From NCBI GenBank assembly GCA_003576805.1, contig QEVM01000030.1, forward strand, positions 1 through 32,466: 32,466 nt of DNA, written 5' to 3'. The stretch comes from Pseudomonadota bacterium (GTDB taxonomy: Bacteria > Myxococcota_A > UBA9160 > PR03). Below the pieces are notes generated by a model. The model had not been told where the DNA came from, did no database searches, and saw nothing but the letters and a program-made list of their open reading frames with translations. How positions within the stretch are numbered: the first letter of the stretch is position 1; every line of letters starts with the position of its first letter. The position numbers and the translations under genes are program-made. This document shows positions 14,131-22,770 of this stretch, piece by piece.

Positions 14131-17100
14131 ATGGGTGCAGGGTGCGTCGGGTGGTTGGGGGAGGTGCGTCTCGGCGGCGCCCTCGCACTGTGCGTCGCTT
14201 TGCTCGCCGCGGGCGTGGACGTCGCATCCGCCGCGCGGGCGCGCTCGCACGAAGCGGTCGGCTTTCAGCTCTTCGAGAGCCCGCAGGTCGACCCGATCGC
14301 GCTGAACGAAGCGGGCACGCGGCTCTACGTCGCGAACACCACGAGCAACAACGTCAGCGTCACCAACACGCTGAACCATCTGCCGCTGGCGACGCTCGAG
14401 GTCGGCGTCGACCCGGTGACGCTGGCGGTGCGTCCGGGCGCGAACGAGCTCTGGGTCTCCAACCACGTCTCCGACACGGTGAGCATCGTCGACATCGCGC
14501 CGGGCAGCCCGACCGAGAACCGCGTAATCGACACGATCCAGTCGCTCGACGCGCAGGGCGCGACGCGCTTCGACGAGCCGAGCGGCATCGCGTTCACCGA
14601 GGACGGCGCCAAGGCGTTCGTCGCGCTCTCCTCGACGAACCGCATCGCGGTGATCGACGCCGCGACGCGCGAGATCACCGGCTCGCTCAACGTCCGCGCG
14701 CAGGAGCCGCGCGCGATCGCGGTGCGGAACGGGCTGCTCTACGTCACGGCCTTCGAGTCGGGCAATCGCACGGAGCTCTCGATCTGCGGCGAGGCCGGCG
14801 ACACCAACGCCACGACGGCGTGCACGCTCTCGCTCTCCGATCTCGTGACGTTCGCGCAGAACCCGAACATCCCGGGTCGCAACAAGCACATCCAGGTCGA
14901 TCCCGACGTGCCCGACCGCGACCTCTTCGTGTTCGACGCCGCGACCGGCACCGAGATCGCCGCGGTGAACGGGATCGGGACGCTGCTCTACGGCATCGCG
15001 GTCTCGGGCGCGGGCCGCGCCTTCGTCACGCAGACCGACGCGCGCAACGCGGTGAACGGCGCGCACGGCGCGACGCTCGCCGCGCTCGGCAACCGCATGT
15101 TCCTGAATCGCGTCGCCGCCGTGACGTGCACGGCGGGCGGCTGCGGCTCCGTGCAGCAGCGCGACCTCGAGCCGGCGAGCCCCACCGACGCGACCGCGCT
15201 CGCGACGCCGTATGCCGCCAAGCTGTCCGCCGACGACGCGACGCTCTTCGTCACCGCGGCGGGCTCGAGCCGGCTGGTCGCGCTGAACGCCGCGAGCCTC
15301 GCCACGCTCGGCGTCCTCGACCTCGGCTCCGTCGCCAATGGCGACTTCGGCCAGCAGATCCCGCGCGGCGTCGTGCTGCGCTCGGCGCCCGGCGGCGCGG
15401 CGCAGACCGCCTACGTGCTCAACTCGCTCGAGAACACGGTGTCCGTGGTCGACGTCGCAAGCCCGAGCGCGATGAGCGAAGTGCTCCAGTTCCAGGTCGG
15501 CAACGACCCCACGCCCGAGCCGGTGCGGCGCGGGCGGATCGCCTTCCACAACGCGTTCGCGTCGAGCAAGGGCACGTTCTCGTGCGGGAGCTGCCATCCC
15601 GACGCGGACACCGACGAGCTGCTCTGGCGGATCGGCGGGCGCTGCTTCCTCGGCGGCTGCGGCAGCGGCGACAACCCCCGCACCACGATGCCGGTGCGCG
15701 GCCTCAAGAACACGCTGCCGCTGCACTGGGACGGCACGCTCGGCGATCCCTTCGGCGGCGGCAACGGCGCCGTGGGCGTGAACGGCAGCGGCGGCACCGA
15801 CTGCAGCCTCGGCGGCGCGGACGGCGACCACGACTGCTTCCTCGATCTCGCCAACGCGAGCCTGTCCGGCGTCATGTGCGACCAGGGCGGCTCGTGTCCC
15901 TCGGGCGGCAACAAGCTCTCCGCGCAGGAGCGCGACGACCTCGCGAGCTTCCTCGCGGCGGTCTCGTATCCGCCGCCGCGCTCGCGCCGCATCGACGACG
16001 CGCTCTCGAACGCGTCGAGTGAGGTCGCGGTCCCGAACCCGGACGGCTCGCCGAGCGCGCGGCTCGCCAACGCGCACGACGGCTTCTCGCGCTTCTTCGT
16101 CAACAACCAGAACAACCCGCCGCTCACCGATCCCGACACCTGCGCGGACTCCACCGCCGGCTGCCACGCGCTGCCGCTCGGGACCGTGACCAACTCCTCC
16201 ACGCTGAACGGCTTCGAGGCGCCGACGATGCGCGGCCTCACCGACCGCGTCGTGCAGTTCTCGCTCGGGCCGACCAGTGCGGTCGAGATCCAGGTCCAGG
16301 CGAACTCGCAGACGACGCTCACCATCCCGGGCCTGCCGGCGCTGCCGGTCGGCCCGATCGCGCTCGAGCTGCGCTACTCGCCGACGCAGGGCTACCGCGA
16401 GATCACGACCTTCGGCGTCACGTTCCTGCTCTTCAACCTGGTGTACGGAACGCCGCCGCACGACATCTGGCAGATGATCGAGGAGGCGAGCACCGGCTAC
16501 TCGGGCGCGATCGCGCGCCAGGTCGCGCTGAACCTGCGCACGACGAGCGGCGCCGCGCTCGCGGAGACCGAGACGCTGCTCGCCGCGCTCGAGCTCGCCG
16601 ACGGCCGCGGCCTCGTGAACCTGCGCGGCACGGGCGTGCGCAACGCGGCGCCGATCACGCTCAGCTACCGGCCCGACGGCATGTACAAGAACGACGGCCA
16701 GACCGTCGTGCTCTCGCGCGCACAGCTCCTCGCCGAGGCGCAGGCCGGGACCACGCTGCTGACCATGACGGGCGCGCTGCGCTCCGGGCAGCAGGTCCCC
16801 GGGACGGGCGTCCCGCAGCCGCTGCTCGCGGTCGGCACCGGCACGGGCGTCACGGGCGACCCGCCGCTGCGCACGCTCACCGCGGGCGGCGGCGATCCGG
16901 CGCCGATGACGTTCACGGGCACCGACGTGCGCAGCGACGCGATCGTGTTCCTCGACGGCGCGCCGCTCGCGGGCGCCACGCTCGCGTGCTCGGCGGGCGT
17001 CAACGGCGAGTTCTGCACCAACGGCAACGTGGCGGTCGACCTGCCGTCGACGCCGTCCGCCGGCCTGCACCTGCTGCAGGTGCTGAACCCGACCGGCCCG

Positions 17101-17151
17101 ATCAGCAACGAGATGCCGGTCTGCGTCGGCACGCAGACGCAGTGCCGCTGA
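14131..17151 (+). CDS. Secreted YVTN beta-propeller / c-type cytochrome protein, copy 1
   Basis: This 1,006-aa protein has a signal peptide of about 34 residues (hydrophobic ALALCVALLAAG, ending VASA). Residues 40-470 carry YVTN/NHL-like propeller blades: LYVANTTSNNVSV, LWVSNHVSDTVSIVD, AFVALSSTNRIAVIDAAT, AYVLNSLENTVSVVD. A cytochrome-like part follows, with haem motif CGSCH at 485-489 and a later C671-x6-C678-H679 where a second haem motif might be expected. The C-terminal 250 residues are beta-rich and end in a Cys-containing domain. It probably works in the periplasm or on the surface as an electron-transfer or MauG/peroxidase-related protein; substrate is unknown. GAGGAGG lies 11 nt before the ATG. 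The next gene is a close paralogue. Confidence 0.85.
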   Translation: MGAGCVGWLGEVRLGGALALCVALLAAGVDVASAARARSHEAVGFQLFESPQVDPIALNEAGTRLYVANTTSNNVSVTNTLNHLPLATLEVGVDPVTLAVRPGANELWVSNHVSDTVSIVDIAPGSPTENRVIDTIQSLDAQGATRFDEPSGIAFTEDGAKAFVALSSTNRIAVIDAATREITGSLNVRAQEPRAIAVRNGLLYVTAFESGNRTELSICGEAGDTNATTACTLSLSDLVTFAQNPNIPGRNKHIQVDPDVPDRDLFVFDAATGTEIAAVNGIGTLLYGIAVSGAGRAFVTQTDARNAVNGAHGATLAALGNRMFLNRVAAVTCTAGGCGSVQQRDLEPASPTDATALATPYAAKLSADDATLFVTAAGSSRLVALNAASLATLGVLDLGSVANGDFGQQIPRGVVLRSAPGGAAQTAYVLNSLENTVSVVDVASPSAMSEVLQFQVGNDPTPEPVRRGRIAFHNAFASSKGTFSCGSCHPDADTDELLWRIGGRCFLGGCGSGDNPRTTMPVRGLKNTLPLHWDGTLGDPFGGGNGAVGVNGSGGTDCSLGGADGDHDCFLDLANASLSGVMCDQGGSCPSGGNKLSAQERDDLASFLAAVSYPPPRSRRIDDALSNASSEVAVPNPDGSPSARLANAHDGFSRFFVNNQNNPPLTDPDTCADSTAGCHALPLGTVTNSSTLNGFEAPTMRGLTDRVVQFSLGPTSAVEIQVQANSQTTLTIPGLPALPVGPIALELRYSPTQGYREITTFGVTFLLFNLVYGTPPHDIWQMIEEASTGYSGAIARQVALNLRTTSGAALAETETLLAALELADGRGLVNLRGTGVRNAAPITLSYRPDGMYKNDGQTVVLSRAQLLAEAQAGTTLLTMTGALRSGQQVPGTGVPQPLLAVGTGTGVTGDPPLRTLTAGGGDPAPMTFTGTDVRSDAIVFLDGAPLAGATLACSAGVNGEFCTNGNVAVDLPSTPSAGLHLLQVLNPTGPISNEMPVCVGTQTQCR

Positions 17152-17162
17152 GCCCACACGTT

Positions 17163-17185
17163 CCGCGCGCCGCGCGGCGGCGCGG
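17163..17185. other. GC-rich hairpin between the two cytochrome genes
   Basis: CCGCGC (17163-17168) pairs with GCGCGG (17180-17185) around the self-complementary GCCGCGCGGC. No T-tract follows. It could partially terminate or stabilise the upstream transcript in the 77-bp intercistronic space. Confidence 0.25.
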
Positions 17186-17228
17186 CGCAACCCACGACGG
17201 GGATTCGGAGTCGCGGAGGATCCAGACG

Positions 17229-20200
17229 ATGCGGATCGATCGATGCAATCGCTTGGCAGTGTGGGGAGTCGCGGCGGCGATCGCCGTGCTCGCGTCGCCT
17301 TCCGAGGCGGCCCGCCAGCGCACCCACGAGCCGGTGGGCTTCCAGCTCTTCGAGAGCCCCCAGGTGAACCCGATCGTGCTGAACGACGCCGGCACGCGCT
17401 TGTACGTCGCCAACACGACGAGCAACTCGGTCAGCGTGGTGAATCCGTCGAACCAGATCACGCTCGCGACGGTCGAGGTCGGACACGATCCCGTCTCGCT
17501 CGCCGTGCGACCCGGCGGCGCCGAGCTCTGGGTGTCCAACCACGTCTCCGACAGCGTCAGCGTGATCGACATCGCGCCGGGCAGCCCGACCGAGAACCGC
17601 GTGATCGACACGGTGCAGGCGTTCGACGCCGACGGCGTCACCACCTTCGACGAGCCGGTCGGGATCGCGTTCACCGCGGACGGCGCCAAGGCGTACGTCG
17701 CGCTCTCGTCGCGCAACCAGATCGCGGTGATCGACGCCGCGACGCGCGCCGTGACGTCGCGCATCAACGTGCGCGCGCAGGAGCCGCGCGCGATCGCGGT
17801 GCGCGGCGGGCTGCTCTACGTCGCCGCGTTCGAGAGCGGCAACCAGACCGAGACCGGCATCTGCCCCACCGAGAACAACGCCAACGCGCAGTGCACGCTC
17901 GGCCTGCCCGATCTCATCACCTTCGCCACGAACCCGAACATCCCGGGCGAGCAGAAGAACATCGTGGTCGACACGGGCAACCCGGACCGCGACCTCTTCG
18001 TGTACCGCACCGACACGAACGCCGAGGTCGCCGCCGTGCCCGGCGTCGGCACGCTGCTCTACGGCCTCGCCGTCAGCGGCGCGGGCCGCGTCTTCGTCAC
18101 GCAGACCGACGCGCGCAACGCGGCGAACGGCATCATCGCGCCGGCGGGCGCGCGGCAGGACGTCAACGGCGACGGCTCGGTCAACCTGCGCGACCTCGCG
18201 AACCGCATGTTCACCAACGAGATCGCGGCCACGACGTGCACGATCGGCGGCTGCGGCGCGGTCACGGTGACCGACCTCGAGGGCGCCAGCCCGACGCCCG
18301 CCACCGCGCTCGCGACGCCCTACGCCGCGGCGATCTCCGGCGACGACACGACGCTCGTCGTGACCGCGATGGGCTCGAGCCGCGTGTTCACGGTGAACGC
18401 GTCCACGATGGCGATCCTCTCGCGCATCGACCTCGGCTCGGTCGTCGGCGGCGACTTCGGCCAGCAGATGCCGCGCGGCGTGGCGCTGCGCTCGACGGGC
18501 GCGGGCGCGCCGCAGACGGCGTACGTGCTCAACTCGTTCGAGAACACCGTGTCCGTGGTCGACGTCTCGAACCCGAACGCGATCGCCGAGGTCTCGCAGT
18601 TCCCGGTCGGCAACGACCCGACGCCCGAGGAGGTGCGGCGCGGCCGCATCGCGTTCAACAGCGGCTTCGCGGCGGACAACGGCACCTTCTCGTGCGGGAG
18701 CTGCCATCCCGACGGCCACGTCGACCAGCTCCTGTGGCGCATCGGCGGCGAGTGCTTCCTCGGCGGCTGCGTCGCGGGCGAGGACGAGCCGCGCTCGACC
18801 ATGCCCATCCGCGGTCTCAAGAACACGCTCCCACTGCACTGGGACGGCACGCTCGGCGACCCGTTCGGCGGCGGCAACGGCGCAGTGGGCGTCGGCGGCG
18901 CCGGCGGCACCGACTGCTCGCTCGGCGGGCCCGACGGCGACCACGACTGCTTCCGCGATCTCGTGGACGCCAGCCTCTCGGGCGTGATGTGCGACCAAAC
19001 GCCGTCGTGCGCGAGCGGCCCGAGCGGCCTGCCCGGACGGCTCTCGGTGCAGGAGCGCGAGGACATGGCCTTCTTCCTCGCGGCGGTGGCCTACCCGCCG
19101 GCGCGCTCGCGGCGCCCGGACGACACGCTCTCGACGCCGGCCGATCCGGTGCCGGTGCCGAACGGCGACGGCACGCCGAGCGCGACGCTCGCGAACGCTC
19201 TCACCGGCTTCCAGGACTTCTTCACGAACCAGGGCGGCGGCAACAATCCCGACACCTGCGCGGACTCGGACGCGGGCTGCCACACGCTGCCGCTCGGCGC
19301 GGCGACCAACTCCGCCACGCTGAACGGCTTCGACGTCCCGACGATGCGCGGGCTTCCGGACCGCGTGCTCCAGTTCTCGCTCGGCGCGACCAACCCGCGC
19401 GACGTCCTGCTGCAGGCGAACGCCGGCTTCGGCGGGCTCGGCGTCGGTCCGCTCGAGGCGCCGATCCAGTTCTCCGCGAACCAGGGCTACCGCGAGATCA
19501 CGACCTTCGGCAGCGCGTTCCTGATCTTCCAGCCGGTGTACGCGACGCGGCCGCTCCACATGTTCCAGATGTTCGAGGAGGCGAGCACGGGCTTCTCGGG
19601 CGCGCAGTCGCGCCAGGTGCAGCTCAACGTCCGCACCACGACCGGCGGCGCGCTCGCCGAGACCGACACGCTGCTCGCGGCGCTCGAGCTCGCCGACACG
19701 CGCGGGCTCGTGAACCTGCGCGTCGTGGGCGTGCGCGACGCCGGGTCGGGTCCGCAGTTCCTGCGGCTCTCGTTCCGCAACGACGGCACCTACAAGAACG
19801 GCTCGGACGGCCTCTCGCTGACGCGGGCCCAGCTCATCGCGGAGGCGCAGGCGGGCGCGACGGTGATGACGGCGACCGCCGCGCTGCGCTCGCGCTTCGG
19901 AAGCGCCGAGGCGCCGCAGCCGCTGCTCGGCGCGTGCGTCAGCGGCTGCTCGACGACGACCGGCGATCCGGCGCTGCCCAACTTCACGACGGGCGGCTCG
20001 ACGAACCCGCCGGCCTTCACGGTGATCGGCACCGACGTTCGCACGGACGCGCAGATCCTCGTGGACGGCGTTCCCGCGACGGGCACGATCGGGTGCGGCG
20101 CGGGCGTCTCGGGCGACTTCTGCGTGAACGGCAACGTGTCCATCGACCTCGCCGCCAAGCCGGCGGCCGGCCTGCACCTGGTGCAGGTGCAGAACCCGCA

Positions 20201-20258
20201 GGGCCCGCTCAGCAACGAGCTGCCGCTCTGCGTGGGAACGTCGACGAACTGCAACTGA
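17229..20258 (+). CDS. Secreted YVTN beta-propeller / c-type cytochrome protein, copy 2
   Basis: This 1,009-aa paralogue matches copy 1 along its whole length. The start is the ATG at 17229 with GGAGGA about 9 nt upstream. A signal peptide ends near SEAA (residue 28). The propeller blades, haem motif CGSCH (489-493), GGNGAVGVGG loop and C677-x6-C684-H685 are all conserved. Differences: an insertion places a dockerin/EF-hand-like loop DVNGDGSVNLRDL at residues 311-323, where copy 1 has only a short GAHGATL segment, and the region after the CX6CH is shorter. Nucleotide similarity is high around the haem motif, so the pair arose by tandem duplication. Co-transcription is likely. Function is as for copy 1, with possible calcium binding added. 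Confidence 0.85.
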   Translation: MRIDRCNRLAVWGVAAAIAVLASPSEAARQRTHEPVGFQLFESPQVNPIVLNDAGTRLYVANTTSNSVSVVNPSNQITLATVEVGHDPVSLAVRPGGAELWVSNHVSDSVSVIDIAPGSPTENRVIDTVQAFDADGVTTFDEPVGIAFTADGAKAYVALSSRNQIAVIDAATRAVTSRINVRAQEPRAIAVRGGLLYVAAFESGNQTETGICPTENNANAQCTLGLPDLITFATNPNIPGEQKNIVVDTGNPDRDLFVYRTDTNAEVAAVPGVGTLLYGLAVSGAGRVFVTQTDARNAANGIIAPAGARQDVNGDGSVNLRDLANRMFTNEIAATTCTIGGCGAVTVTDLEGASPTPATALATPYAAAISGDDTTLVVTAMGSSRVFTVNASTMAILSRIDLGSVVGGDFGQQMPRGVALRSTGAGAPQTAYVLNSFENTVSVVDVSNPNAIAEVSQFPVGNDPTPEEVRRGRIAFNSGFAADNGTFSCGSCHPDGHVDQLLWRIGGECFLGGCVAGEDEPRSTMPIRGLKNTLPLHWDGTLGDPFGGGNGAVGVGGAGGTDCSLGGPDGDHDCFRDLVDASLSGVMCDQTPSCASGPSGLPGRLSVQEREDMAFFLAAVAYPPARSRRPDDTLSTPADPVPVPNGDGTPSATLANALTGFQDFFTNQGGGNNPDTCADSDAGCHTLPLGAATNSATLNGFDVPTMRGLPDRVLQFSLGATNPRDVLLQANAGFGGLGVGPLEAPIQFSANQGYREITTFGSAFLIFQPVYATRPLHMFQMFEEASTGFSGAQSRQVQLNVRTTTGGALAETDTLLAALELADTRGLVNLRVVGVRDAGSGPQFLRLSFRNDGTYKNGSDGLSLTRAQLIAEAQAGATVMTATAALRSRFGSAEAPQPLLGACVSGCSTTTGDPALPNFTTGGSTNPPAFTVIGTDVRTDAQILVDGVPATGTIGCGAGVSGDFCVNGNVSIDLAAKPAAGLHLVQVQNPQGPLSNELPLCVGTSTNCN

Positions 20259-20278
20259 GCGCGTCGGGACGGGTGCGA

Positions 20279-20305
20279 GGGCCGGGAGGCGCCGCCTTCC
20301 GGCCC
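20279..20305. terminator. Strong hairpin between convergent genes
   Basis: GGGCCGGGAGGCG pairs with CGCCTTCCGGCCC almost perfectly (one G-T pair). It lies between the stop of the second cytochrome gene and the stop of sixA. Only TT follows on the + strand, so termination is plausible but not textbook. Confidence 0.45.
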
Positions 20306-20322
20306 TTCGCCGTTGCGCGCCG

Positions 20323-20832
20323 CTAGACGAGATCGCGCGGCGTCACGAACTCGACGAGCGAACCGGTCCCGAGCGCGACCTCGCTCCAGGAGCCGGCCTC
20401 GAACGCGAGCACCGCGAGCGCGGCGGTCGGGAAGCGCTCGCGCAGCCGCGCGCGCGCGGCGCGGTCGCCGCCGTGCGTGTAGCCGAGCGCCGCCGCGTGC
20501 AGCCCGGGATTGTGGCCGACCACGAGCGCGGCGGCGTGCGCGTCGTCGAGCGCCGCCACGCGCTCGGCGATCGCGTCGGGCGCGGCGAGGTAGAGGCGGC
20601 CGTCGGTCGCGTACGAGAGGCCGAGCCGGCGCCGGATCGGCTCGAGCGTGTCGAGCGCGCGCCGCGCGGTGGAGCAGAGCGCGAACGACGGCGCCGGCGC
20701 GCGCTGCGCGAGGTAGACGGCGACCAGCTCGGCGGCGCGCACGCCGCGCGGCGAGAGCGCGCGCTCGTGGTCGTCCTTGCCGGGCTCGCCCCAGCTCGAC
20801 TTCGCGTGGCGCAGACAGTAGAGCGTCTTCAT
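20323..20832 (-). CDS. sixA: Phosphohistidine phosphatase SixA
   Basis: This 169-aa protein of the histidine phosphatase superfamily has the usual SixA length. LRHAKS at residues 7-12 contains the catalytic Arg8-His9, followed by the SixA-type SSWGEPGKDDHERALSPRG. STARRALDT near 54-62 supplies a further Arg, and VVGHNPG (104-110) the second catalytic His107. In E. coli SixA removes phosphate from histidine in phosphorelay or nitrogen-PTS proteins; the partner here is unknown. It is cytosolic. The gene starts 4 nt after the stop of the oxidoreductase gene, so the two form an operon, although their functions are not obviously linked. Confidence 0.88.
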   Translation of the reverse strand: MKTLYCLRHAKSSWGEPGKDDHERALSPRGVRAAELVAVYLAQRAPAPSFALCSTARRALDTLEPIRRRLGLSYATDGRLYLAAPDAIAERVAALDDAHAAALVVGHNPGLHAAALGYTHGGDRAARARLRERFPTAALAVLAFEAGSWSEVALGTGSLVEFVTPRDLV

Positions 20833-20836
20833 CGCG

Positions 20837-21907
20837 TCAGAAGCCGAGCTCGGCCAGCGCCACCGGGCGGCCGAGCTGGATCGAGCGTTCGCCCGCCACG
20901 CCGACGGCGACCGCCAGCGCGCCGTCCTCCACCGACACCACGGGCTTGCCGCCGCTGCGGATCGCGTCGCGGAACGCGACGTGCTCCCAGAAGGTGGAGC
21001 CGTGGTGCGCGCCGGCGCGGGCCAGGTTCGCGTCGACCGGGAACGTCACGGTGGCGGGCTCGTTGCGATCGCGGCGCGTCAGCACGAGCCGGTGCTCGGG
21101 CACGAACGCCTCCACCTTGCCGCGGTCGCCGGTCGCCGCGATCTCCATCTCGTTGCGCGCGTTCTCGGCGAACATGCACAGGTCGAGCAGCGCGCGCGCG
21201 CCGCCCGCGAAGTCCACGATCGCGTAGGCGTTGTCGAGGATGTCGGGCTTCTCGCCGCCGTAGCGCTCGTCCTGGTGGTTCACGTCGCCGGCGCCGGAGG
21301 CGTACACGCGCAGCGGCCGTTGCTGCGTGATCAGATGCATCAGGTCGAAGAAGTGGCAGCACTTCTCGACCAGCGTGCCGCCGGTGTTGCGCGCGAAGCG
21401 GTTCCAGTCGCCGACCTTGCGCAGGAACGGGAAGCGGTGCTCGCGGATCGCGAGCATGCGGATGCGCCCGATCGCGCCGCCGTGGACCTCCTCGACGAGC
21501 CGCGCCACCGGCCGCATGAAGCGGTACTCCATGCCGACCCAGACGACGCCCGGATGGCGCGCGGCGGCCTCGACGACGCGCAGGCACTGCTCGACCTCGG
21601 TGCACAGCGGCTTCTCGACGAGCACGTGCTTGCCGCTCTCGAACGCGGCGCACAGCACCTCGTAGTGCGTGAAGTTGGGCGACGCGATCACCACCGCGTC
21701 GACCGGCGCGCGGCGCAGCAGCTCGCGGTAGTCGTCGTAGACCTCGACGTCGCGGCCGACGGCGGCGCGCCCCCACTGGCGGCTCGTCGCGTCGGGATCG
21801 GCGATCGCGGTCACGGCGACGCCCGGCACGAGCGCGAGGTTGCGGACGTGCTCGCAGCCCATCATGCCCGTGCCGATGATCCCGTAGCGGATCGTGGCTG
21901 CGTCCAT
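20837..21907 (-). CDS. Gfo/Idh/MocA family NAD(P)-dependent oxidoreductase
   Basis: The 356-aa protein has an N-terminal Rossmann fold with GIIGTGMMG at 9-17 and an acidic end to the second strand (ADPD 37-40). EKP at 98-100 supplies the conserved Lys. The C-terminal alpha/beta domain includes EHRFPFLRKVGDWNRFARNTGGTLVEKCCHFFDL, where the His/Asp pair typical of sugar or cyclitol dehydrogenases is found. Family members oxidise or reduce sugars, inositols and their derivatives; the substrate here is unknown. It is probably co-transcribed with sixA downstream. A second family member lies at 29417-30508 but is not a close copy. Confidence 0.87.
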   Translation of the reverse strand: MDAATIRYGIIGTGMMGCEHVRNLALVPGVAVTAIADPDATSRQWGRAAVGRDVEVYDDYRELLRRAPVDAVVIASPNFTHYEVLCAAFESGKHVLVEKPLCTEVEQCLRVVEAAARHPGVVWVGMEYRFMRPVARLVEEVHGGAIGRIRMLAIREHRFPFLRKVGDWNRFARNTGGTLVEKCCHFFDLMHLITQQRPLRVYASGAGDVNHQDERYGGEKPDILDNAYAIVDFAGGARALLDLCMFAENARNEMEIAATGDRGKVEAFVPEHRLVLTRRDRNEPATVTFPVDANLARAGAHHGSTFWEHVAFRDAIRSGGKPVVSVEDGALAVAVGVAGERSIQLGRPVALAELGF

Positions 21908-21947
21908 GCGCGCTTCCGCGGCGGAGCTGGCGCTGCGCGAACGCGCG

Positions 21948-22679
21948 CTAGTGCGGCGAGGCCGGCGGCGGCGCGTCGGCGGCCGGCGTCTTCACGATCT
22001 CGAGCAGCTCGACGTCGAAGGCGAGCGCCGCGCCGCCCTTGATCTTGGGCGGGAAGCCGCGGTCGCCGTACGCGATGTCGGAGGGGCAGGTGATGTGCGC
22101 CTTCTCGCCGACCTTCATGGTCTGCACCGCTTCGGTCCAGCACGGGATGACGCGGTTCAGCGGGAACTCGGCGGGCTCGCCGCGCTCGACGGAGCTGTCG
22201 AACACGGTGCCGTCGCGCAGCGTGCCGTGGTAGTGAACCTTCACGGTGTCGGTCGCCGTCGGCGACGCGCCGCTGCCTTCCTTGACGACGCGCTTCACGA
22301 GCCCGGACGCCGTCTTCGTCGCGCCGTCGGCCGACGCCTCCTTGGCGAGGAACCCGGCCGACGCGTCCTTCTCGACCTTCGCGACCTCGGCGCCGCGCGA
22401 CTGGCCGAAGTCGCTGATCTTCGGGCCGTAGACGTCGGGATCGACCTTGGGCGCCTCGCCCGCGGCCGCGTCGCGCAGGCCCGCGACCAGGATCTCGAGC
22501 TCGTCGGGCTTGAGCGCGAAGCGCTCGAGGCTCTTCGCCAGCGTGAAGCCCATCGCGTAGACCGTCTTCTGGTCCTCGGTCGAGAGCGCGGGGTCCGCGG
22601 CGCGCGCGGACGGCGCCGCGGCGACGACGCCGAGCGAGAGCAGGAGAGCGGCGAGCCGAGAGAACGATCGAGCGGGCAT
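21948..22679 (-). CDS. Periplasmic FKBP-type peptidyl-prolyl isomerase (FkpA/Mip-like)
   Basis: The ATG at 22679 has a strong GGAGGT 6 nt upstream. The 243-aa product has a signal peptide (RLAALLLSLGVVAAAPSARA, cleavage near residue 27). Residues 33-125 form an FKBP_N helical dimerisation domain (STEDQKTVYAMGFTLAKSL...). Residues 140-230 are the FKBP_C catalytic domain: VKVHYHGTLRDGTVFDSS, GEPAEFPLNRVIPCWTEA, MKVGEKAHITCPSDIAYGDRG and FDVELLEI. It accelerates prolyl isomerisation during folding of exported proteins. A Pro/Ala-rich tail ends the protein. It is divergent from the DUF3047-like gene, with 91 bp between the starts. Confidence 0.9.
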   Translation of the reverse strand: MPARSFSRLAALLLSLGVVAAAPSARAADPALSTEDQKTVYAMGFTLAKSLERFALKPDELEILVAGLRDAAAGEAPKVDPDVYGPKISDFGQSRGAEVAKVEKDASAGFLAKEASADGATKTASGLVKRVVKEGSGASPTATDTVKVHYHGTLRDGTVFDSSVERGEPAEFPLNRVIPCWTEAVQTMKVGEKAHITCPSDIAYGDRGFPPKIKGGAALAFDVELLEIVKTPAADAPPPASPH

Positions 22680-22770
22680 GAATGACCTCCGGGCGCGCGA
22701 GGGTAGCCGGATCGGAGGCCCGCGCTCGCGCGGTTGCCGCTCGGCGGGCCGTGTCGAAGAATGCGCCGCG

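Noticed and set aside
13999-20177. Two minus-strand open frames of more than 1,000 codons (13999-17190 and 16665-20177).
   Set aside because: Both are Arg/Ala/Glu/His-rich, have no recognisable domain and lie exactly opposite the propeller-cytochrome genes, whose signal peptides, haem motifs and ribosome-binding sites are clear. They are GC-driven shadows.
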